From contig CAKRZO010000022.1 in assembly GCA_934433135.1 (NCBI GenBank), positions 1 through 64,000 of the forward strand: a DNA stretch of 64,000 bases. Direction: 5' to 3'. The position numbers and the translations under genes are program-made. Source of the stretch: an uncultured Acetatifactor sp. (GTDB taxonomy: Bacteria; Bacillota; Clostridia; Lachnospirales; Lachnospiraceae). Shown in pieces: positions 8,183-17,108 of the stretch (within the stretch, counting starts at the first letter, position 1; each line of letters begins with the position of its first letter). The notes below the pieces were generated by a model. It saw only the letters and a program-made list of their open reading frames with translations, ran no database searches and had not been told where the DNA came from.

Positions 8183-10371
8183 TACATGCTCTTCCTTTCT
8201 GCAATCTCCGCCATCTTGGCTTCATTTAACCTGGTATCTCCGTGTACTCTGGAATAGGAAAGATAGCCGTTCATCCGGTCAATCTTGGTAAGGTTGCGGC
8301 TGCCGCACTTCGGGCAGACATCCATTTCCAGTTCCTGATGCCCGCAGTCATCACAGTAAGCCAAAGACAGATTGACTCCTTCATAAAAGCCTTTCTCCAT
8401 GGCTCTGCGCACCAGCGTCTTAATCGCCTGCAGGTTATAATCGATGGGGTACTTTACATACTGGATCTTTCCGCCGTTGCACAGATTCCAGAAGCGTTCT
8501 TCCAGATCCTGCTTCTGAATCGGCGTAATATCCTCCGTTACATGGCAGTGAAAACTGTTGCTTACATACTCTCTGTCCGATACGCCCTCTACAATTCCGT
8601 ATTTTTCCCGGAACTGCTTTACCTGCAGTCCACACAGGTTCTCAGCGGGAGTCCCGTAAATGGCATACAGATTGCCGTCTTCTTCCTTAAAACGAGCTAC
8701 CTGCTGGTTAATATATTCCATGACTTCCAGGGCAAACGCGCCGTCCTCTACCAGGGATTTTCCGTTATACAATTCCTGCAGTTCATTCAGTGCCGTAATT
8801 CCGAAGCTTGCCGTAGCCGATTTCAGAAGCGGCTTGATCTTATCGGACAACTTCAGATGCCCGCCCAGGAAACCGCCCTCACAATACGCTAACGGATTGG
8901 TGGACGCCCGCATCTCCCCCAGATAAGCATAGGTACGGATATGCAGCTGCCTGATCAGATTCAAATAGTAATCCAGCACCTCATAAAAATCCCGGCTCTC
9001 ATGTCTTGCTTTTGCCAGAATCATCGGCAGATGCAGGGAAACGGCGCCGATATTAAACCGTCCTACAAAAACCGGCTGATCCTCCTCATCCGCCGGATGC
9101 ATACCGCCTTTTTCATACCAGGGCGACAAAAAAGCTCTGCATCCCATAGGGGAGATGATCTTGCCGTACTGCTTGTAAATCCCCGGCACATATCCCTTTC
9201 CGGTAAGGCTCAGCCAGTCCGGATACATGGTTTTGGCGGAACATCGGATGCCTTCTTCAAACACATCCTCTAACGGCTTTCCTTCTCCGTGCAGATTTTC
9301 ATCATAAAGAAATACAATCTTCGGGAACAGCACCGGCTTTTTATGACCGGCTTTCCCCTGTCCTTTTCGTCTGACCTGCAGCATGGTAATGGCGGCCAGT
9401 TTTGCAAACCGCCCAGTGCCCGTCCCGGCCGTAACCGTAATAAAAGGATAATCTCCCCGGCTGCTGGCTACGGTGTTGAATTTATATTCCCAGCCCTGGA
9501 AACCCTGTTCCAGGTCACGGGTAACATCCCGGTAACTCTCTTCTTCCGCCGCCTCTTTTGCAACACCCAGGGCTTCGTATTTTTTCAAATAGGCTTCATA
9601 AGATTTCTCCGCATAGGGCTCCAAAAGCAGATCCACACTCGGTACTGTGAAGCCGCCATACTGCTGGCTGGCTGCGGAAAGCACAATATCGCCGATCACA
9701 TCAAAAGCCACATCCAGGCTTTTCGGCTCATTATACCAGATATTTCCCATCTCAAACCCGCCGGTGAGAACGCTTTTGACGTCAAACAGACAGCAATTCA
9801 TGGTATCCCGCCTTGCAGACATATCGTGAATATAGATATAACCATCCCGACAGGCCTGAATTTCTTCCGTTGTCATAAAAAACTTCTGATACAGTTCCTT
9901 ATTCAGCTGGTTAAAAATCAGACTTCTCTTGGTAGATACCAGAGCCGAATCGGTATTGGAATTTTCCTTGTCACCGATATACATGATAGACTGGCTCTTT
10001 TTATAGACATCATCCAGCATCCGGACAAAGTCCTGCTTATAATTCCGGTAATCCCGATAGCTTTTGGCTACAAGCGGCTTTACCTGTTCCAGAGCGCTCT
10101 CCACGATATTATGCATAATCGGGATCGGGATCTGACTCTGCCCCAGCTCATTGACCTTCGCCACTACATACCGGCAGATCGTTTCTTCTTCCTCCGGCGT
10201 AAATTTCGTCAGCGCCCGATAGGCGCTCTTTCCTACTGCATTTATGACCTTCTGTACATTAAAGACTTCTCTGCTGCCATCCTTTTTTACCACAAAAACG
10301 GTCTGTTCCGGTTTATAAATGCTACCGTATTCCCTGTTTTCCGTACATGCGGATTCAAAACTGCTGCTCAT
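8182..10371 (-). CDS. nrdD: Anaerobic ribonucleoside-triphosphate reductase NrdD
   Basis: Class III ribonucleotide reductase making deoxyribonucleotides without oxygen. The 729-residue protein begins with an ATP-cone (VFVVKKDGSREVFNVQKV, residues about 25-115). The glycyl-radical enzyme core follows, with a zinc-binding CDDCGH...CPKCGS near residues 680-700. The likely radical glycine is G711 in RVHGDTRLN. The C-terminus is the short RVxGDTR type rather than RVxGYL. It is coupled to nrdG. A clear indicator of an anaerobic lifestyle. Confidence 0.95.
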   Translation of the reverse strand: MSSSFESACTENREYGSIYKPEQTVFVVKKDGSREVFNVQKVINAVGKSAYRALTKFTPEEEETICRYVVAKVNELGQSQIPIPIMHNIVESALEQVKPLVAKSYRDYRNYKQDFVRMLDDVYKKSQSIMYIGDKENSNTDSALVSTKRSLIFNQLNKELYQKFFMTTEEIQACRDGYIYIHDMSARRDTMNCCLFDVKSVLTGGFEMGNIWYNEPKSLDVAFDVIGDIVLSAASQQYGGFTVPSVDLLLEPYAEKSYEAYLKKYEALGVAKEAAEEESYRDVTRDLEQGFQGWEYKFNTVASSRGDYPFITVTAGTGTGRFAKLAAITMLQVRRKGQGKAGHKKPVLFPKIVFLYDENLHGEGKPLEDVFEEGIRCSAKTMYPDWLSLTGKGYVPGIYKQYGKIISPMGCRAFLSPWYEKGGMHPADEEDQPVFVGRFNIGAVSLHLPMILAKARHESRDFYEVLDYYLNLIRQLHIRTYAYLGEMRASTNPLAYCEGGFLGGHLKLSDKIKPLLKSATASFGITALNELQELYNGKSLVEDGAFALEVMEYINQQVARFKEEDGNLYAIYGTPAENLCGLQVKQFREKYGIVEGVSDREYVSNSFHCHVTEDITPIQKQDLEERFWNLCNGGKIQYVKYPIDYNLQAIKTLVRRAMEKGFYEGVNLSLAYCDDCGHQELEMDVCPKCGSRNLTKIDRMNGYLSYSRVHGDTRLNEAKMAEIAERKSM

Positions 10372-10456
10372 AATGCTCTTCTATCCTTTCGTACACTTAT
10401 CCCAAATTAGTACACCGTCCTGCTAATAACTTGCCTATTCCGCACTATTGATCCGG

Positions 10457-11149
10457 TTATTTCTTGCACATTATTAGCTGCTCCACCTGGCTTAGATGGG
10501 AGATGATATAGTCCGGCTTCCAGTCGCCGAAGGACGCACCTTCCTCTGTCCGGTACCAGCAGGTTCTAAGCCCCGCCTGAATGCCGCCTTTGATATCACT
10601 GCTTATGGAATCTCCCACCACCAGGATCTTTGATTTATCCTTTTCCGGAATCTGCTTCAGACAAGCTTCAAAAAAGACAGGCTCCGGCTTCGGCGCCCCC
10701 AGTTCATCGGAAATAAACAGCCCGTCCATCAACTCATCCAGGTGCGAAAGCGAAAGCTTCTTTCGCTGCGTGGAAGCCAGGCCGTTGGTAATCACATATT
10801 GCGCCGCTCTCCCTTTCAGACTTTTGCAGACTTCAAAGGAATCATCCAGATAGCGGTAGACATTTCCGAGTTCCTCCTGAAAACACTCCCGGAAGACCTC
10901 CACATCCACTCCCGTAATTCCGAATTCTTCGAATAACGTCCGAAACCGCCCCGTCAGAAGCTCCTTTTTGGTAACCTGACCGAGTTCCAGCTTTTTCCAA
11001 TAGTCATCATTGATCCCGGCATACCTTGCAATCATTTCTTCCGTAATCTGCAGTCCTGCCATTTCAAAGGCCTTCGTAATGGCATATCTTTCCGAATACG
11101 GGAAATCCAGCAAAGTGCCATCCACATCCCAAAATATTGTGGTTATCAT
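10457..11149 (-). CDS. HAD-family nucleotidase/phosphatase (YjjG-like)
   Basis: A 230-residue haloacid-dehalogenase hydrolase. The nucleophile motif is WDVDGTLLDF (D8, acid-base D10). Motif II is ITNGL, motif III a lysine in the GAPKPEP stretch, and motif IV VGDSISSDIKGG. The helical cap and the LGAPKPEPVFFEACL region resemble YjjG-type pyrimidine 5'-nucleotidases, which remove non-canonical nucleotides. The exact substrate is an inference. Its ATG overlaps the stop of the preceding small membrane-protein gene (ATGA), so the two are co-translated. Confidence 0.85.
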   Translation of the reverse strand: MITTIFWDVDGTLLDFPYSERYAITKAFEMAGLQITEEMIARYAGINDDYWKKLELGQVTKKELLTGRFRTLFEEFGITGVDVEVFRECFQEELGNVYRYLDDSFEVCKSLKGRAAQYVITNGLASTQRKKLSLSHLDELMDGLFISDELGAPKPEPVFFEACLKQIPEKDKSKILVVGDSISSDIKGGIQAGLRTCWYRTEEGASFGDWKPDYIISHLSQVEQLIMCKK

Positions 11150-11322
11150 AAGGACTTTTCCTGCTCTTCTTCGTTAGCCTGTGCAACTGCCATGGTCTGT
11201 GCAGCGTCCTTTTTATCCTTTCTTTTACGCAAAAACATCCCCAGGAAGACACCCAGACATGCCACTGCGGCAAATACTGCCACCAATAACAAATAAGATA
11301 CCAATGAATTTAAAAAGGCCAT
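11146..11322 (-). CDS. Small single-pass membrane protein, function unknown
   Basis: A 58-residue protein. Residues 6-31 (SLVSYLLLVAVFAAVACLGV and onward) form one transmembrane helix, followed by a lysine-rich stretch RKRKDKKDA and an acidic tail, so the C-terminus is probably cytosolic. I chose ATG 11322 because GGAGGAG lies 6 bp upstream; the longer in-frame ATG at 11346 overlaps the preceding gene and lacks a site. It sits between the membrane MutS-like gene and the HAD gene with tight or overlapping junctions. Not a recognised family. Confidence 0.7.
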   Translation of the reverse strand: MAFLNSLVSYLLLVAVFAAVACLGVFLGMFLRKRKDKKDAAQTMAVAQANEEEQEKSL

Positions 11323-11339
11323 TTTCTTCTCCTCCGTTT

Positions 11340-13160
11340 TTACCATTGTCCTGTTTCTACAAAATGCCGGGCCATATCGGAAGCCCTGCGGATAATTTCC
11401 TCATCATATCCCATGATCTCCAGAAGCCTTATGGCATTCCGGGTGGTCGACCTGCCGCTTAAGAGCTTATAAGGGAATAGAATATCGCCGTTCTTTATCT
11501 CTTCTTCAAAATGATAATTGTCATACTCCTTCTCTAAAAGCCTGGTTAATTCAATATCGTGTGTTGCGGCAAAACAAAGAATGTTTTTTCCTGCCAGGCT
11601 GTGAAGAATCTGTGTGGAGGCGGCGATTCGTTCCACGGTATTGGTTCCCCGCAGAACCTCATCCACAAAACAAAGTACAGGTTGTCCTAACGCAGACGCA
11701 TCCAGAATTCTCTTTAAAGACTTGATCTCTACGATGTAGTAGCTTTCTCCTTCTGCCAGATCGTCCTTTAAAGCCATGGAAGAATAAATCCGGAAAAAAG
11801 GCGCCCGATAGCAATCCGCCGTGCAGGTATAAATGGTCTGCGCCAATACGGCATTCAAGGCAACCGTTTTTAAGAAGGTAGACTTACCGGAAGCATTCGA
11901 CCCGGTAAGCAGTACGCCTCTGTCGGTCCGGATGCTGTTTTTTACAGGGGCATCAATCAGGGGATGATATGCCTCCTCTAAGTGAAACAGCCTCTCTTCT
12001 CCTGCCTTGGCCCCTTCAGCCAGACCGACAGCCCCTCCGGCGTTGGCTCGTCCATCCTTTTCACCGGTATGCCCATCGTCCTGTCCGCCGGCATGTCCAT
12101 CCCTGGTTCCGTCAATCTGTCCCACCTGCCCGAAAGTATACAGCTGCGGCAGGCAGTATTCCTGTCCCTCCCGGCGGATGCAGGCTCTGTAAGCCCCAAT
12201 ACAGATTGCCGTCTCTGTTTTACCGATTTCCGTCACCAGGACGTCCACATCTTCCAGATTATGTTTTATCTTCCGAAGCATCCGGTTGAAGATCGCAATG
12301 TCCAGATGAAAAACCATGCGGACATAATCTAACAGGATCTCCAGAGGATTGCCTGTACCGTTTACCTTACTGCCGGACCCGATCCAGAAAAAGCTGCGCC
12401 GGATCCCTCCAAGCTTTGCCGCATGCTGCCGGATATTCTCCCACTCTTCCGCATAGGGCGGAACTTTTAGTTTCAGCAGTCCGTCGCAGACATTGAGCAG
12501 ACGGACAATGTAGGCAAAGCTGGTAATATAAGGATCGATTTCCTTTTTTTCACGGTAATAAGTGATAATGTTATAGATCAGCAGCACCAGGATTCCGATC
12601 AATCCCGGCGTCAGCTGAATAAAGCAAAGAACAATCAGGGGAAGGAAAAGAAAATCCTGCAGAAGGATCCTTACATTGGAACGATTCCCCAATGCTCCCA
12701 AATATTCCAGGTAATCATACAAAGAATACTGTGCGGTCGTCCCAAGCCTCCTCAGCCATAGTAAGACCTCTACCCGTATTTTTTCCTGCTCTGTAAAAAA
12801 GCGCACCGCTTCCTCCTGATGAAGAAGCTCCTCTTCCGACATACGCGGTGTCCGCAGCGTATAATACAGATATTCTTCCCCGGCAGAGGAAAAAGTATAA
12901 TTCATCCGTTTAAAGACCTCATCCATGTTCAAGTCATTCCAAGTAATGTCATCCAACTGACCGTCTTTCGGATGATTCCGAAAGTAACCATCGATCCGTG
13001 CAAAACGATCCGGATTGTACTTTCTTTCCGGTCTTTTTCCGTAATCCTTTTTCAGTTTTTCCCGAAAAAGCTGCAGTTCCTTATGATTATCCCACATTCC
13101 TTTGCCGAAAACAAACAAAAGAAAGGCTGCCGCAACAGCTACAAAAATCCAGTTCTCCAT
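11340..13160 (-). CDS. Membrane-anchored MutS-family ATPase
   Basis: A 606-residue protein with the C-terminal MutS ATPase: Walker A TGSNASGKSTFLKT (about residues 419-432), Walker B VLCFVDEVLRGTN, and the ATHDIELT H-loop. The N-terminal mismatch-recognition domains of MutS1 and the Smr/KOW parts of MutS2 are absent. Instead there is a membrane helix at residues 3-20 and a hydrophobic pair at about 165-202. It belongs to the poorly characterised membrane MutS-like group. A Gly/Asp/Ala-rich low-complexity insert (about residues 348-389) precedes the ATPase. The ATG at 13160 is 4 bp after the preceding stop; a TTG at 13181 is possible. Role unknown; mismatch repair is not implied. Confidence 0.85.
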   Translation of the reverse strand: MENWIFVAVAAAFLLFVFGKGMWDNHKELQLFREKLKKDYGKRPERKYNPDRFARIDGYFRNHPKDGQLDDITWNDLNMDEVFKRMNYTFSSAGEEYLYYTLRTPRMSEEELLHQEEAVRFFTEQEKIRVEVLLWLRRLGTTAQYSLYDYLEYLGALGNRSNVRILLQDFLFLPLIVLCFIQLTPGLIGILVLLIYNIITYYREKKEIDPYITSFAYIVRLLNVCDGLLKLKVPPYAEEWENIRQHAAKLGGIRRSFFWIGSGSKVNGTGNPLEILLDYVRMVFHLDIAIFNRMLRKIKHNLEDVDVLVTEIGKTETAICIGAYRACIRREGQEYCLPQLYTFGQVGQIDGTRDGHAGGQDDGHTGEKDGRANAGGAVGLAEGAKAGEERLFHLEEAYHPLIDAPVKNSIRTDRGVLLTGSNASGKSTFLKTVALNAVLAQTIYTCTADCYRAPFFRIYSSMALKDDLAEGESYYIVEIKSLKRILDASALGQPVLCFVDEVLRGTNTVERIAASTQILHSLAGKNILCFAATHDIELTRLLEKEYDNYHFEEEIKNGDILFPYKLLSGRSTTRNAIRLLEIMGYDEEIIRRASDMARHFVETGQW

Positions 13161-13164
13161 TTTC

Positions 13165-13983
13165 TCAAGTACCTTTCGCAAACGCTTCCAATGTCTTCGT
13201 CAGAAGCCGGATAAATCTCGGTGCCGCCAGATTGGCTGCTTCCTGCACTTCCTCATGACTTAACGGCCTTTCGGAAAGTCCGGCAGCCTTATTGCTGATA
13301 CAGGAAATTCCGCACACCTTCATCCCCGCATGCACGGCCGCAATGGCTTCCACCGCCGTGCTCATCCCTGCCGCATCGCAGCCAAGCAGACCAAGCATCC
13401 GGATCTCCGCCGGCGTCTCAAAAGACGGACCGGTCAACTGTACATAAACACCTTCTTTAAGAGGAATGCTTTCCTCTTCTGCAGCCTTTTGAATGATCGC
13501 TCTTAATGCCGGATCATAAATCCGACTCATATCCGGGAAACGTACACCGAACGCTTCCTCATTGGGACCGACCAGCGGATTGGGCGCAAACAGAGAGACC
13601 TGATCCGTAATCAACATCAGATCCCCTGCTTCCAGATCCTTCCGGATTCCTCCCGCAGCATTGGTTAACACCAGCCTCTCTGCGCCCAAAAGCCGCATCA
13701 GCCGGATCGGCAGCACCACATCACGAACCGGATATCCTTCATAATAATGAACCCTGCCCTGCATACAAACCACCGGCTCCTGCCCCACATAACCGAACAC
13801 AAACTTTCCTTCATGCCCAGGCACTGTGGACACCGGAAACCCTTCGATCTCCGAATAAGAGATCTCACAGACCCGCTCGATCTGCTTCGCATAACCGCCA
13901 AGCCCCGAACCTAACACCAGCGCCGTGTGAGGTACAAAATCCGTTTTCTCTCGTATCTGCAAAAAACATTCGTTTTCCTTCAA
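13165..13983 (-). CDS. Purine-nucleoside phosphorylase
   Basis: Cleaves purine ribo- or deoxyribonucleosides with phosphate in purine salvage. The 272-residue trimeric PNP-II family protein shows LVLGSGLGGYA (phosphate-binding), TVPGHEGKF, MQGRVHYYEGY, TNAAGGI, LTGPSFETPAE and MSTAVEAIAA in the right order. I start at TTG (13983) because AGAGGAG is ideally spaced and the length then equals the family norm; in-frame codons further upstream give a long unrelated extension. It is followed at once by the membrane MutS-like gene. Locus symbols such as punA or pupG vary between species. Confidence 0.93.
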   Translation of the reverse strand: MKENECFLQIREKTDFVPHTALVLGSGLGGYAKQIERVCEISYSEIEGFPVSTVPGHEGKFVFGYVGQEPVVCMQGRVHYYEGYPVRDVVLPIRLMRLLGAERLVLTNAAGGIRKDLEAGDLMLITDQVSLFAPNPLVGPNEEAFGVRFPDMSRIYDPALRAIIQKAAEEESIPLKEGVYVQLTGPSFETPAEIRMLGLLGCDAAGMSTAVEAIAAVHAGMKVCGISCISNKAAGLSERPLSHEEVQEAANLAAPRFIRLLTKTLEAFAKGT

Positions 13984-14061
13984 ACCCTTTTCTCCTCTTG
14001 ATCCGATTTGTTCTTCTCTGGAACAAATTATTATATCGACACCCTTAAAACGTATGGATTC

Positions 14062-14067
14062 AGTATA
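14062..14067 (-). promoter_or_regulatory. Extended -10 promoter of the purine phosphorylase gene
   Basis: On the minus strand TGGTATACT, an extended -10 (TGnTATACT), lies about 80 bp upstream of the TTG start. The -35 is poor, as is common for extended -10 promoters. This fits a 5' leader of about 70 nt. Confidence 0.4.
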
Positions 14068-14203
14068 CCACAAAACAGATAGCATGGAAATAAAAATTTG
14101 ATGAAGTTCGGATAAACTTCCCAAGTTACAAATTTATTAATGGCAAGTTCCTAAGGGCAGGCTCACTAAGGTTATCCCGGATGAAGAACGCTTGGCTGAA
14201 CTG

Positions 14204-15691
14204 TTAAATAATGATGCAAATCATACCGCCGTTGCTGTCATTAACGATTTTTTTCATGGTGTCCTGCAGCTGGCTCTGGCTCTTTTCACCTATGGAAGCC
14301 AGTTTGTTGCTGATTCCGTCATTGACCAGCTGTTCCACTGTTTTTCCGAAAATGTTGGTATTCCAGATACCTTTCTCCGTGTTATCCGCCTCACTGATGT
14401 ACCGGATCAGATCTTCCGCCTGTTCCTGCGTTCCTACAATGGGTGCGATTTCCGTTTCGATATCGGCGCGGATCATATGAATCGACGGACTCACCGCCCG
14501 GATCTTTACACCGAATTTGTTGCCGTGCCGGATTAACTCCGGTTTGTTTAACGTAATCTCTTCTTTTGCCGGCATCACCACACCGTACCCCGTTCCCCGG
14601 ACAGAATTTACGGCCTTCAGCACGGAAGCATATTCCCTCTTCATGGAGGCAAACTCCTTCAGCTTTCCGATCAACTGCGCCTCATCCGCAATCTCTTCTC
14701 CGATCATCTCCGTAAGCATCTCATAATAATACCCTTCATCCACATCCAACCGTACGCATACCGATCCGTCCGATAAATGGATGGCATCCGTCTTGACATT
14801 TTTTATGTACTCACTGTCAATGCTGACAGGATGTTCCATAACATCCCGGACCGTAGTATAATCCGGCATCAGGGCGGCTATTTTTTCCACCAGTTCCTGC
14901 TTCATCCGGTTATTCAAAGGCAGCATTTCCACCCAGCGCGGCATGTAGAACTCGATTACGGAAATCGGAAATTCGTACAGGATGTTTTCCAGAATTTTAT
15001 GAATGTCTTCCTTCTTAAGCTGCTCACAGTTTACCGGAAGCACGGATACTTTGTATTTTTCTGCCAGTTCCTGCGCAAGCTTACCGGTTTCTTCGGAATA
15101 AGGCTTCTGGCTGTTTAACAGCACCAGAAAGGGTTTGCCCAGATTTTTCAGGGCTTGAATGGTCTTCTCTTCCGCCGGCAGATAATTGGCTCTGGGAATT
15201 TCGCCGAAGCTTCCGTCCGTAGTGATTACCAGACCGATGGTGGAATGATCATTCATGACTTTGTCGGTCCCGATTTCCGCCGCCTGGGTAAAAGGAATCT
15301 CTTCCTCAAACCAGGGCGTTTTTACCATCCGCTCCGTATCTTCTTCCATGTGACCCGCAGCGCCTTCCACCATATAGCCTACACAGTCGATCAGCCTTAC
15401 GGATACCTCCACATCTTTGTTCAAGGCGACTTTCGCTGCCTCCTTGGGAATAAATTTAGGCTCCGTTGTGGTAATGGTTTTACCGCCCGCGCTCTGCGGC
15501 ATTTCATCCTGTGCCCGCATTTTGGCATGCTCATCCTCCATAAAAGGAAGCACCATGACCTCCATAAACCGCTTGATGAACGTGGATTTCCCGGTTCTGA
15601 CAGGGCCTAACACCCCTATGTAAATCTCTCCTCCCGTACGGGATTGTATATCGCGATACAGATCATAGGTATTCGCTGTATATTCCTCCAT
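14204..15691 (-). CDS. spoIVA: Stage IV sporulation protein A (spore coat ATPase)
   Basis: SpoIVA forms the basal layer of the spore coat around the forespore by ATP-driven polymerisation. The 495-residue length matches Bacillus SpoIVA (492). The N-terminal Walker A is GPVRTGKST (29-37), in the family sequence YIGVLGPVRTGKSTFIKRFM. A DCVGYMVEGAAGHMEEDTER segment follows near residue 105. The middle and C-terminal domains are colinear with the family, ending in a hydrophobic GGMICIII tail typical for membrane-proximal anchoring. A strong AGGAGG ribosome site precedes the ATG. A sigma-E-like promoter lies upstream. Confidence 0.97.
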   Translation of the reverse strand: MEEYTANTYDLYRDIQSRTGGEIYIGVLGPVRTGKSTFIKRFMEVMVLPFMEDEHAKMRAQDEMPQSAGGKTITTTEPKFIPKEAAKVALNKDVEVSVRLIDCVGYMVEGAAGHMEEDTERMVKTPWFEEEIPFTQAAEIGTDKVMNDHSTIGLVITTDGSFGEIPRANYLPAEEKTIQALKNLGKPFLVLLNSQKPYSEETGKLAQELAEKYKVSVLPVNCEQLKKEDIHKILENILYEFPISVIEFYMPRWVEMLPLNNRMKQELVEKIAALMPDYTTVRDVMEHPVSIDSEYIKNVKTDAIHLSDGSVCVRLDVDEGYYYEMLTEMIGEEIADEAQLIGKLKEFASMKREYASVLKAVNSVRGTGYGVVMPAKEEITLNKPELIRHGNKFGVKIRAVSPSIHMIRADIETEIAPIVGTQEQAEDLIRYISEADNTEKGIWNTNIFGKTVEQLVNDGISNKLASIGEKSQSQLQDTMKKIVNDSNGGMICIII

Positions 15692-15719
15692 AAAAAAAAC
15701 CTCCTGCCTATACTGTTAC

Positions 15720-15748
15720 ATATATATGCAGGAAGTTTTCGATTATTC
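15720..15748 (-). promoter_or_regulatory. Possible sigma-E promoter of spoIVA
   Basis: On the minus strand GAATAAT (15742-15748) and CATATATAT (15720-15728) lie 13 bp apart, roughly matching the sigma-E -35 (ATA-rich) and -10 (CATAnnnT) pattern, about 30 bp upstream of spoIVA. SpoIVA is sigma-E-dependent in Bacillus; here it is an inference. Confidence 0.4.
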
Positions 15749-15782
15749 ATCTTCGGTTTCACAACCGAATGGAGAAATATGC

Positions 15783-17006
15783 TTAAGACATTTTTACCCG
15801 TTTAAAATTCTTCTTTCCTCTTCTTACGACCATTCCATCACCGTCAAACTGTTCCGGTGCGTAAGAAGCCTTGATATCCGTTACTTTCTCGTTCTCTACC
15901 GTAACGCCACCCTGTTCTACGGCACGTCTTGCTTCCGAACGGGAAGCACACAGTCCGGCTTTTACCAAAACCCCCAGAATATCAATGGTTCCGTCTGCAA
16001 AATCCGCTTCGGAAAGTTCGCTTACCGGCATCTGTGTCGCCATTCCGCCTGTAAACAGGGCTCTGGCGCTTTCCTGTGCCTTTTTTGCTTCTTCCTCTCC
16101 GTGTACCAGGTTGGTTAATTCATAGGCCAGAATCTCTTTGGCCTGATTTAACTGGCTGCCTTCCCAGTGATCCATCTCATCAATCTGCTCTAACGGCAGG
16201 AACGTAAGCATCCGCAGGCATTTCAGGACATCCGCATCCGCTACGTTTCTCCAATACTGATAGAACTCGAACGGAGAAGTCTTATTCGGATCCAGCCATA
16301 CCGCACCTTTCTGGGTCTTTCCCATCTTCTTGCCTTCGGAATTCAAAAGCAGGGTGATGGTCATGGCATAAGCATCCTTACCTAACTTACGGCGGATCAG
16401 TTCCGTACCGCCCAGCATATTGCTCCACTGGTCATCTCCGCCGAACTGCATATTACAGCCGTATTTCTGGTACAAAGCCAGGAAATCATAACTTTGCATA
16501 ATCATGTAGTTAAACTCTAAGAAGCTTAAGCCTTTCTCCATACGCTGCTTATAGCACTCCGCCGTAAGCATACGGTTTACGGAAAAGCAGGCGCCTACCT
16601 CTCTGAGCAGCTCAATATAGTTCAGGTTCATCAGCCAGTCCGCATTGTTTACCATCAAAGCCTTTCCTTCTGAAAAGTCGATAAAGCGGCTCATCTGCTT
16701 TTTAAAGCACTCTACGTTATGATCAATGGTCTCTTTGGTCATCATGGTACGCATATCGCTTCTTCCGGAAGGATCGCCGATCATACCGGTTCCGCCGCCT
16801 AAAAGCGCAATGGGCTTATTGCCTGCCATCTGCAGTCTCTTCATCAGGCACAGCGCCATAAAGTGTCCCACATGAAGACTGTCTGCGGTCGGGTCGAACC
16901 CGATATAAAAGGTTGCCTTTCCGTTGTTGATTAACTCCTTAATCTCTTCTTCGTCTGTCAGCTGTGCCAGCAGACCTCTTGCTTTTAACTCGTCAAAAAT
17001 GGTCAT
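15783..17006 (-). CDS. tyrS: Tyrosine--tRNA ligase
   Basis: Charges tRNA-Tyr with tyrosine. The 407-residue class I synthetase has the HIGH-equivalent HVGH in FDPTADSLHVGHFMAL, the tyrosine pocket FNYMIMQSYDF and QFGGDDQWSN, the KMSKS loop as KKMGKTQKG, and a C-terminal S4 RNA-binding domain (about residues 345-405). Start ATG 17006 has AAAGGAG upstream; the longer frame to 17051 adds an unconserved Lys-rich stretch. No T-box leader was recognised in the 100 bp upstream. It follows the VWA gene on the same strand. Confidence 0.96.
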   Translation of the reverse strand: MTIFDELKARGLLAQLTDEEEIKELINNGKATFYIGFDPTADSLHVGHFMALCLMKRLQMAGNKPIALLGGGTGMIGDPSGRSDMRTMMTKETIDHNVECFKKQMSRFIDFSEGKALMVNNADWLMNLNYIELLREVGACFSVNRMLTAECYKQRMEKGLSFLEFNYMIMQSYDFLALYQKYGCNMQFGGDDQWSNMLGGTELIRRKLGKDAYAMTITLLLNSEGKKMGKTQKGAVWLDPNKTSPFEFYQYWRNVADADVLKCLRMLTFLPLEQIDEMDHWEGSQLNQAKEILAYELTNLVHGEEEAKKAQESARALFTGGMATQMPVSELSEADFADGTIDILGVLVKAGLCASRSEARRAVEQGGVTVENEKVTDIKASYAPEQFDGDGMVVRRGKKNFKRVKMS

Positions 17007-17108
17007 CTTTTTTCGCTCCTTTATCTTCCTGCTTATATTTTGTTTCTCCATTTAAAACCGCCCGTTTTCCATTCTCTGCACAAAAAATTCTGCAAATCAG
17101 ATTCTTCC

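Noticed and set aside
9289..10410. 373-codon plus-strand frame opposite nrdD
   Set aside because: Antisense to an unmistakable NrdD; no ribosome-binding site and no family resemblance.
11340..13160. Calling the MutS-like gene mutS2
   Set aside because: It lacks the Smr endonuclease and has membrane helices instead; only the ATPase core is shared.
17010..17108. T-box leader upstream of tyrS
   Set aside because: The gap to the VWA gene is only about 100 bp and no T-box specifier or antiterminator sequence was recognised.
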